Shown piece by piece: positions 58,388 to 64,000 of a stretch of DNA of 64,000 nt. Source of the DNA: Paenalicyclobacillus cellulosilyticus (GTDB lineage Bacteria > Bacillota > Bacilli > Alicyclobacillales > Alicyclobacillaceae); contig NZ_BMOY01000008.1 in NCBI RefSeq assembly GCF_014647315.1, positions 16,614 to 80,613 on the forward strand. The letters run 5' to 3'. A program made the translations under genes and the position numbers. A model generated the notes under the pieces. The model was not told where the DNA came from, made no database searches, and worked only from the letters and a program-made list of their open reading frames with translations. The stretch's first letter is position 1, and every line of letters begins with the position of its first letter.

Positions 58388-60802
58388 TCAGCTCGCGCGT
58401 TCCACCTGCAGGTGGCTGCCGTCGTAGCCGATGCGCACCCGGTCGCCGCGCTGAATCTCGCCGGTGAGCAGCGCTTCCGACAACCGGTCCTCGATGTGCC
58501 GCTGGATGGCCCGCTTGAGCGGACGCGCGCCGTACTGCGGATCGTACCCTTCTTTGGCAAGGAACTGCTTGGCCTCGTCGGTGAGGGTGAAGTCGATGTC
58601 CTGCTCCTTGAGCCGTTTGCGCAGGTCCTCCACCATCAGGTCGACAATCTTGCCAATCTGCTCCTCGCTGAGCGGATGGAAGACGATGATCTCGTCGATC
58701 CGGTTGAGGAACTCCGGCCGGAACGTCCGCTTGAGCTCCTCCATGACCTTGGTCTTCATGTCGTCGTACTCGCGCCGGTTGTCCGGCTTGAACCCGAGCG
58801 CTCCGCCCTTGCGGATCATCTCGGCGCCGACGTTCGACGTCATGATGATGACCGTGTTGCGGAAGTCCACCGTCCGCCCCTTGCCGTCGGTGAGGCGTCC
58901 GTCATCCAACACCTGCAACAGGATGTTGAACACCTCCGGGTGCGCCTTCTCAATCTCGTCGAGCAGCACCACCGAGTACGGCTTGCGCCGCACCTTTTCG
59001 GTCAGTTGGCCGCCTTCCTCGTATCCGACATATCCGGGCGGCGCGCCGACCAAGCGCGCGGTGGAGTGGCGCTCCATGAATTCCGACATGTCGATGCGGA
59101 TCATGGCGTCCTCGTCGCCGAACATCGCCTCGGCCAACGCGCGCGCGAGCTCCGTCTTACCCACCCCCGTCGGTCCGAGGAAAATGAAGGAACCAATCGG
59201 CCGCTTCGGGTCTTTCAGGCCAGCGCGCGCCCGCCGGATGGCCCGGGCCACCGCCTCGACCGCCTCGTCCTGGCCGATGACCCGCTCGTGGAGGATCTGC
59301 TCCAGGTTCACCAGCCGCGCCGACTCTTCCTCTGCGAGCTGCTTGACCGGGATGCCGGTCCACGACGACACGATGTGGGCGATGTCCTCCGCGGTCACCT
59401 TGACGTCGTGATCGTCCTGGGCGCGTTTCCACTCGCTCTTGCGCTGCTCCAACTCCTGCTTGATCTTCTGCTCCTGGTCGCGCAGCGCGGCCGCCTTCTC
59501 AAACTCTTGGCTTTGCACAGCCGCATCCTTTTCATTGCGGATCTTCTCGAGCTTTTGCTCCAGTTCCTTCAGGTTGGGCGGTGCGGTGTGCGTGCGCAAC
59601 CGGACGCGGGAAGCCGCCTCGTCAATCAGGTCGATGGCTTTGTCCGGCAGGAAGCGGTCGGTGATGTACCGGTCGGACAGCCGCACCGCCGCCTCGAGGG
59701 CCTCATCGGTGATCTTGACCCGGTGATGCGCCTCATAGCGATCCCGCAGCCCGCGCAGGATCTCCACCGCCTCTTCGGGGCTCGGTTCATCGACCATGAT
59801 GGGCTGGAAGCGCCGCTCAAGCGCCGCGTCCTTCTCGATGTGCTTGCGGTACTCGTCGAGCGTCGTGGCGCCGATGCACTGCAGCTCTCCGCGCGCCAGC
59901 GCCGGTTTCAGAATGTTCGACGCGTCAATGGCACCCTCGGCACCGCCAGCGCCAATCAAGGTGTGCAACTCATCGATGAACAGGATGACGTTGCCGGCCT
60001 GCCGGATCTCTTCCATGATCTTCTTGAGCCTGTCCTCGAATTCGCCGCGGTACTTCGTCCCGGCGACCACCGTCCCCATGTCGAGCACCATCACCCGCTT
60101 GTTGCGCAACGTCTCCGGGATGTCGCCGCTGACGATCCGCTGCGCCAAGCCCTCGGCGATGGCCGTCTTGCCGACGCCCGGCTCGCCGATGAGCACCGGG
60201 TTGTTCTTGGTCCGGCGCGAGAGGACCTGGATCACCCGTTCGATCTCGTTGTTGCGCCCGATGACGGGATCGAGCTTGCCGTCGCGCGCCATCTGCGTCA
60301 GGTCGCGGGCCAAGCTGTCGAGCGTCGGGGTGCCGGCCGCCGCGTCCTTGTCACCTGCCATATCCGCCACGTCGCCGCCGAGCAGCTGCAGCACCTGTTG
60401 GCGGGCCTTGTTCAGGCTGACCCCCAGGTTCGCGAGCACGCGGGCTGCCACGCCTTCCCCTTCGCGGATGAGCCCGAGCAGGATGTGTTCCGTCCCCACG
60501 TAACTGTGATTGAGCTTGCGAGCTTCATCCATGGACAGCTCAATCACCTTTTTGGCCCGCGGCGTGTACGTCATCGCAGCCGTGTGGCCTTGCCCGGGCC
60601 CGACAATCTTTTCGACCTCGCTTTGCACCTTCTCCGGCGTGACGCCGAGACTCATCAACGCCTTGGCGGCGATCCCCTCCCCTTCGCGCACCAACCCGAG
60701 CAAAAGGTGCTCCGTGCCGACGCCAGGATGGCGCATACGGGTCGCCTCTTCTTGCGCCAAGGCGAGGACCTTTTGTGCACGCTCCGTAAACCGTGTGTAC
60801 AT
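58388..60802 (-). CDS. clpC: ATP-dependent protease ATPase subunit ClpC
   Basis: ClpC, 804 residues, an Hsp100 unfoldase feeding ClpP and recognising arginine-phosphorylated proteins. Two N-terminal Clp_N repeats, AAA-1 with GEPGVGKT (about 206-213), a UVR/middle domain and AAA-2 with GPTGVGKT are present. The ATG lies one base past the mcsB stop. Fourth gene of the CtsR operon. Confidence 0.99.
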   Translation of the reverse strand: MYTRFTERAQKVLALAQEEATRMRHPGVGTEHLLLGLVREGEGIAAKALMSLGVTPEKVQSEVEKIVGPGQGHTAAMTYTPRAKKVIELSMDEARKLNHSYVGTEHILLGLIREGEGVAARVLANLGVSLNKARQQVLQLLGGDVADMAGDKDAAAGTPTLDSLARDLTQMARDGKLDPVIGRNNEIERVIQVLSRRTKNNPVLIGEPGVGKTAIAEGLAQRIVSGDIPETLRNKRVMVLDMGTVVAGTKYRGEFEDRLKKIMEEIRQAGNVILFIDELHTLIGAGGAEGAIDASNILKPALARGELQCIGATTLDEYRKHIEKDAALERRFQPIMVDEPSPEEAVEILRGLRDRYEAHHRVKITDEALEAAVRLSDRYITDRFLPDKAIDLIDEAASRVRLRTHTAPPNLKELEQKLEKIRNEKDAAVQSQEFEKAAALRDQEQKIKQELEQRKSEWKRAQDDHDVKVTAEDIAHIVSSWTGIPVKQLAEEESARLVNLEQILHERVIGQDEAVEAVARAIRRARAGLKDPKRPIGSFIFLGPTGVGKTELARALAEAMFGDEDAMIRIDMSEFMERHSTARLVGAPPGYVGYEEGGQLTEKVRRKPYSVVLLDEIEKAHPEVFNILLQVLDDGRLTDGKGRTVDFRNTVIIMTSNVGAEMIRKGGALGFKPDNRREYDDMKTKVMEELKRTFRPEFLNRIDEIIVFHPLSEEQIGKIVDLMVEDLRKRLKEQDIDFTLTDEAKQFLAKEGYDPQYGARPLKRAIQRHIEDRLSEALLTGEIQRGDRVRIGYDGSHLQVERAS

Positions 60803-60803
60803 G

Positions 60804-61880
60804 TCAACGCACCTCCGTATTATCCATCCGCAGCCGCTCGCGGATCAGCGCGGCGCGGCGGACATCGCGCTCCGCGGGCGACAGCTCCTGATTGAAATAC
60901 TTCTGCAAGAACGCCGGCTGCGTCATGATCATCAATTCCTTCAAGATGCCGGCGGAAACGCCCTTGATGATGCCGAGATCGATGCCCAGGCGGACGTCCG
61001 AAAGCCGCTCCAAGGTTTCCTTAGAATCCATTCTGCGCGCATACGCCAGGATGCCAAACGAACGGCAGATGCGATCCTCGAGGGCATCGCGGTTTTCGGA
61101 CAACAGCATGCGCCGCGCTTGGCGTTCGTGATCGATCAATTGCTGCACGACGCTCATGAGGTTGGCGATAATCTCCTCTTCCGATTCGCCCAGGGTCACC
61201 TGGTTGGACACCTGGAACAGGTTCCCGGCCGACTCGGTCCCCTCGCCGTACAAGCCGCGCACGGTTAAGCCGACCTGTGAGATGGCGGTGAGGATCCGGT
61301 TGATCTGTCCAGAGAGCACGAGCGCCGGCAGGTGCATCATCACCGAGGCGCGTATTCCGGTCCCCACGTTGGTCGGGCAGGCGGTCAGGTACCCGTAACG
61401 CTCATGAAACGCGTACGGGATCTCCGTCTCCAGCGCGTCGTCAATCTGGTCGGCCAGTTGCCACGCCTCCTTGAGCCGGAGCCCGGGCATGATCACCTGG
61501 ATCCGCAGATGGTCTTCCTCATTGACCATGATGCTGACCACCTCGTCGTCGCGGAGGACGACGGCGCCGTGGCGCGGCTTGTCGACGAGTTCTTTGCTGA
61601 TGAGGTGCTTTTCCATGAGGACCTGCCTGTCGAGCAGCGGCATGTCGCTCATGCGCACCATTTCGAACTGGCCGAGCCGGGTGAAAGCCGGCTGGGCGAT
61701 GGCTCTGCGGACGGTGTCGAGCACCTGGTTCGCATGCCCCTGTGTCTGCAGGATGGGGAATGGGATGTCCTGGATGTTGCGCGCGATGCGGATGCGGCTG
61801 GTCAGGATGATGTCGTCCTGCGGCCCGCCGTCGCGCATCCAGCGGCTCATGGCGCGTTGCAGGAAATTGCCCAGCGACAT
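60804..61880 (-). CDS. mcsB: Protein-arginine kinase McsB
   Basis: McsB, 358 residues, phosphorylates arginines to mark proteins for ClpCP and inactivates Cts[10 protein letters not shown], the guanido-kinase site CPTNVGTG (about 168-175) and a C-terminal RDVRRA (about 338-343, the phosphoarginine-sensing motif) are intact. It follows mcsA by 12 bases. Confidence 0.98.
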   Translation of the reverse strand: MSLGNFLQRAMSRWMRDGGPQDDIILTSRIRIARNIQDIPFPILQTQGHANQVLDTVRRAIAQPAFTRLGQFEMVRMSDMPLLDRQVLMEKHLISKELVDKPRHGAVVLRDDEVVSIMVNEEDHLRIQVIMPGLRLKEAWQLADQIDDALETEIPYAFHERYGYLTACPTNVGTGIRASVMMHLPALVLSGQINRILTAISQVGLTVRGLYGEGTESAGNLFQVSNQVTLGESEEEIIANLMSVVQQLIDHERQARRMLLSENRDALEDRICRSFGILAYARRMDSKETLERLSDVRLGIDLGIIKGVSAGILKELMIMTQPAFLQKYFNQELSPAERDVRRAALIRERLRMDNTEVR

Positions 61881-61892
61881 CGCGATCCCTCC

Positions 61893-62405
61893 TCATTGCC
61901 CGAGCTGTTGTTCCAGGGCCCGGATTTGGTCCCGGATTTCGGCGGCGCGTTCGAACTGTTCGTTGGCGACGCACTGCTGAAGCTCTTTGCGCAATCTTTC
62001 CAAGTCCTTGCGCAGTTTCACGTGCGATCCGGTCCGCGCCGGCACCTTCCCGGTATGCTGCACGGCACTCTGGATCCGGCGCAGCAACGGTTCCAAGCGC
62101 GGTGCAAAGTGTTCATAACAACTCGGGCAGCCGAATTGGCCGACCTGCGTGAATTGTTGATATGTCATCCCACAGACGTCACAGCGCAACCCCTTGCCTG
62201 CAGGCGCCGTAAAACCGGGCGACGACTCGAAATTCAACAATCCGCCGAGCAGATGGTTGAATCCGAACGAGTTGACCGCCTTGGCGAAGATGTCACCCCG
62301 TTCGCGAGCACACTGCTCACACAGACGATACTCGCTCTTCTCACCGTTGACGATCTTCGTGAAATGCACGGTCGCGGGACGCTCATGGCAGTTTTGACAG
62401 AGCAT
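61893..62405 (-). CDS. mcsA: McsB activator McsA
   Basis: McsA, 170 residues, activates McsB and modulates CtsR. Four paired-Cys zinc sites (CQNC, CEQC, CDVC, CPSC) precede a C-terminal UVR domain (QCVANEQFERAAEIRDQIRALE). Start ATG at 62405 with AGGAGG upstream. Confidence 0.97.
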   Translation of the reverse strand: MLCQNCHERPATVHFTKIVNGEKSEYRLCEQCARERGDIFAKAVNSFGFNHLLGGLLNFESSPGFTAPAGKGLRCDVCGMTYQQFTQVGQFGCPSCYEHFAPRLEPLLRRIQSAVQHTGKVPARTGSHVKLRKDLERLRKELQQCVANEQFERAAEIRDQIRALEQQLGQ

Positions 62406-62434
62406 CTTCGGCTCCCTCCTGTCGCCGAGGTCCA

Positions 62435-62899
62435 TCACGCGCTGCCCAACAGCGCGATCAACATCTGCGTGAGCAGACGGGCGCGCACTTCATCGCGAGC
62501 CGGCAATTCCATGCGAAAGATATCCCTGCTCATCGCGGCTCGCAGCATGCTCGCCTCGCGGCTTGTGATGGTCCCTTGGTTATGCAACCGCTCAATCAGC
62601 CCTTCTGCCTCGCGCTGCGAGATCCGCTCACCCACCTGCTTGATGACTTCCGGCAGCGCCTGCGGCCCTTCGCACGTAATTTGGCGGATGCGGATGTATC
62701 CACCGCCACCGCGCTTCGATTCGACAATGTACCCTTGGTCCACCGTGAAGCGCGTGCCGATCACATAGTTGATTTGGGACGGGACACACTGGAACAGTTC
62801 AGCCAACTCACTTCGCTGCACCTCGACCACGCCGTTTTCCGCCTCTTGCAAGATCCGCTTCAAGTATGCTTCGATGATGTCCGACATGTTGCGGGTCAC
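62435..62899 (-). CDS. ctsR: Class III stress gene repressor CtsR
   Basis: CtsR, 154 residues, is a winged-helix repressor of clp genes that inactivates on heating. FQCVPSQINYVIGTRFT and the wing ESKRGGGGYIRIR are hallmark segments. The GTG at 62899 has a GAGGGGGG site; it encodes (M)TRNMSDIIEAYL, aligning with B. subtilis MGHNISDIIEQYL. An operator overlaps its own promoter, so it is autoregulated. Confidence 0.98.
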   Translation of the reverse strand: MTRNMSDIIEAYLKRILQEAENGVVEVQRSELAELFQCVPSQINYVIGTRFTVDQGYIVESKRGGGGYIRIRQITCEGPQALPEVIKQVGERISQREAEGLIERLHNQGTITSREASMLRAAMSRDIFRMELPARDEVRARLLTQMLIALLGSA

Positions 62900-62913
62900 T
62901 GCATTCCCCCCTC

Positions 62914-63057
62914 TCAAAATGGGAAGGTGGGCGGGTCACTGTCTATGGTCGCAGCAGCCGTGCGTTCCACAGCTTCGGTGACCATCGCATGGATGAGGTA
63001 TTGCGTAATACCATTGCGAATACCTTTTCCATGCGCCTTGCGGTCTACCTGCGTCAT
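62914..63057 (-). CDS. Putative 47-residue ORF in the ctsR leader
   Basis: A complete ATG-to-TGA reading frame lies between the CtsR box and ctsR. The ATG at 63057 is preceded by GGTGGCGG, and the stop is 12 bases before the ctsR GTG, inside its ribosome-binding site, which would allow coupling. The product is mildly basic in its first half, with a possible amphipathic helix (about 12-36). I know no homologue. It may be a real stress-induced small protein, a leader peptide or chance. Confidence 0.4.
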   Translation of the reverse strand: MTQVDRKAHGKGIRNGITQYLIHAMVTEAVERTAAATIDSDPPTFPF

Positions 63058-63096
63058 GGTCTTTCCGCCACCCTTGTTTCCATGAAGCCAAGGGGT

Positions 63097-63125
63097 TTTG
63101 ACTTTGACTTTCGTTGACCTTGACC
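63097..63125 (-). promoter_or_regulatory. CtsR operator
   Basis: On the minus strand GGTCAAC-GAA-AGTCAAA matches the CtsR tandem heptad rule (heptad, three bases, heptad), with an extra overlapping AGTCAAA and a GGTCAA on the flanks. It covers the expected transcription start. Confidence 0.88.
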
Positions 63126-63135
63126 TTCACTGACT

Positions 63136-63164
63136 ATAATACATACCTACACGCCGGAATGCAA
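63136..63164 (-). promoter_or_regulatory. Sigma-A promoter of the ctsR operon
   Basis: TTGCAT (63164-63159) and TATTAT (63141-63136) with a 17-base spacer, directly upstream of the CtsR box. Confidence 0.8.
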
Positions 63165-63320
63165 TACCCCCGAATGCAAAATTTGCAGATCCCGGGGGCA
63201 CTCGCCTATCCGCTTATCGACGTGCGCGTGGTGACAGCGGACGATGCAATGGTATCGTGTCCGAGTGCGTAGTTCGACATGCGGAGCATAACCCTCATCC
63301 GCCGGGAAGAGACAAAGCGG

Positions 63321-63348
63321 GAGTCGCGCGCTTAGGGATACGGGACAC
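63321..63348. repeat. Orphan half of a hairpin repeat
   Basis: This 28-base segment differs at only two positions from the right arm of the hairpin at 63697-63768 (its 63741-63768), but the matching left arm is missing. A 38-base linker joins it to the next hairpin. It looks like a decayed or truncated repeat. The stretch 63165-63320 shows nothing I can assign. Confidence 0.75.
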
Positions 63349-63386
63349 CGTGGGTATGTACCGGTGCGGATGATGCCACCCCGTTG

Positions 63387-63457
63387 AGCCCCCGCATCCC
63401 CGGCTGAACGACTCGCGCCGCAAGGCGCGGTTGGAGTGAGGCCGGGGATGCGGGGCT
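63387..63457. repeat. Long hairpin repeat downstream of 5S rRNA
   Basis: An inverted repeat whose arms are built on CCCGCATCCCCGGC and GCCGGGGATGCGGGG, with an inner GC hairpin. It is related to the three hairpins upstream of 5S, with compensating changes (GCATCCCC/GGGGATGC versus GTATCCCC/GGGGATAC). Confidence 0.8.
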
Positions 63458-63516
63458 TTGTGGCGTTGATCATCATGCGCTGGCGGAGTGCTGCAAATCT
63501 GGGCGTGTTGCAAAGA

Positions 63517-63563
63517 CAAAAAAAACGGAAGCCCGCCAGGGTTCTTCCCCGGCAGGCTCCCGT
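63517..63563 (-). terminator. Terminator of the rRNA operon
   Basis: A 14-pair GC stem with a 5-base loop, followed on the minus strand by GTTTTTTTTG. It starts about 12 bases past the 5S 3' end. Confidence 0.92.
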
Positions 63564-63574
63564 GTCCTTCGCTC

Positions 63575-63692
63575 GCCTGGCAGCGTCCTGCTTTCCCGGG
63601 AGCTCCCGCTCCCAGTATCCTCGGCGCTAGAGGGCTTAACGGTCGTGTTCGGGATGGGTACGCGTGTTTCCCCTCCGCTATGGCCACCAGGC
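63575..63692 (-). rRNA. rrf: 5S ribosomal RNA
   Basis: About 118 bases. The ends GCCTGGTGGC and GCTGCCAGGC pair as helix I, and the interior holds the conserved CCCATCCCGAACACG and a GTTAAGC segment of bacterial 5S RNA. An rRNA operon just upstream of ctsR matches rrnW of B. subtilis. The 23S gene must lie beyond the right edge, more than 300 bases away. Confidence 0.96.
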
Positions 63693-63696
63693 TTGG

Positions 63697-63768
63697 GTGT
63701 CCCTGTATCCCCTCGCGCGCTCCAACCACGCCTGCGGCGTGAGTCGCGCGCGTGGGGATACGGGACAC
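63697..63768. repeat. Long hairpin repeat A, next to 5S rRNA
   Basis: A 72-base inverted repeat: outer arms GTGTCCC/GGGACAC, then GTATCCCC/GGGGATAC, then CGCGCGC pairs, and an inner CACGCC/GGCGTG hairpin. In the rRNA precursor it ends four bases before 5S. A 38-base linker (769-806) with a small CGGGTG/CGCCCG hairpin separates it from the next unit. Confidence 0.9.
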
Positions 63769-63809
63769 TTCGGATATGTACCGGTGCGGGCGAGTTGCCA
63801 CCCGGCGTG

Positions 63810-63872
63810 GTCCGTACCCCGCGCGCCATCCTGCGCCTGACAACGCAAGTCGTTCGGCCGGGGATACGGGAC
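63810..63872. repeat. Long hairpin repeat B
   Basis: A 63-base inverted repeat with arms GTCCGTACCCC and GGGGATACGGGAC and an inner TGCG/CGCA stem. The loop sequence runs in the same direction as in hairpin A. A 40-base linker (873-914) follows, again with the small hairpin. Confidence 0.85.
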
Positions 63873-63917
63873 ACTTCGGATGTATAGGTGCGCGGGCGAG
63901 TTGTCACCCGGCTTGGG

Positions 63918-63981
63918 CCCCGTATCCCCAAGCGCGCGACGCACGCACAAGGCGTGGCCGGAGCGCGCCCGGGGATACGGG
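63918..63981. repeat. Long hairpin repeat C
   Basis: An inverted repeat with arms CCCGTATCCCC and GGGGATACGGG. Its inner sequence is closest to the reverse complement of hairpin A's loop, so the hairpin core is flipped relative to A while the linkers keep their direction. The array may continue past the right edge. Confidence 0.85.
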
Positions 63982-64000
63982 ACATCCTTGGGACCTGGAT

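Noticed and set aside
58334..60895. An 853-codon open frame antisense to clpC
   Set aside because: Same explanation: third-position GC bias suppresses stops opposite a conserved gene.
62936..63130. A 64-codon minus-strand frame overlapping the ctsR leader and CtsR box
   Set aside because: It would start within the operator, has Cys/His/Trp-rich chance composition, and competes with the better-placed 47-codon ORF.
63697..63981. A CRISPR array
   Set aside because: The repeats are long hairpins with conserved rather than variable linkers, and no cas gene is present.
63295..63985. Overlapping frames across the 5S and repeat region
   Set aside because: They read through a structural RNA gene and its repeats; their repeated peptide motifs only reflect the DNA repeats.

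Overview
The window is one long stretch of core chromosome from a spore-forming, high-GC member of the Bacillales. By gene order it resembles Bacillus subtilis from rrnW-ctsR through to glmS. High GC, many GTG and TTG starts and several missing interposed genes suggest an Alicyclobacillaceae-like lineage; this is inference and no species is claimed. Nearly everything lies on the minus strand, so the biological order runs from high to low coordinates.

Right edge (about 63.2-64.0 kb): a 5S rRNA gene with its terminator, embedded in an array of long-hairpin repeats joined by conserved linkers. I do not recognise this repeat family and it is the most unusual element here. Next come the CtsR-controlled stress operon (promoter, CtsR box, an unannotated 47-codon ORF, ctsR-mcsA-mcsB-clpC) and radA-disA-pssA-yacL-ispD-ispF-cysS-mrnC-rlmB-yacP-sigH. 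The gltX and cysE genes often found between ispF and cysS are absent, and pssA sits between disA and yacL.

Middle (13-48 kb): rpmG-secE-nusG-rplK-rplA-(L10 leader)-rplJ-rplL, a frameshifted ybxB methyltransferase gene, rpoB-rpoC, rplGB, the str operon (rpsL-rpsG-fusA-tuf), then S10-spc-alpha from rpsJ to rplQ. Map is missing between adk and the KOW gene, and the ECF transporter genes are missing between rplQ and truA. TruA and rplM-rpsI follow.

Left part (1-13 kb): the sporulation and germination block cwlD-(lipoprotein)-salA-gerD-kbaA-pdaB, a SpoIIM-like membrane protein, an SGNH hydrolase, then cdaA-cdaR-glmM, a clear glmS ribozyme and glmS. A convergent NlpC/P60 lipoprotein gene lies at the left edge. 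Short promoter-like sequences resembling sigma-G (gerD, NlpC/P60) and sigma-E (pdaB, pssA) sites fit this setting.

Together the genes supply transcription, translation, protein quality control, c-di-AMP signalling (both CdaA and DisA), cell-wall precursor synthesis and spore formation. Outside the rRNA-flanking repeats I see no insertion sequence, prophage, CRISPR array or tRNA gene.
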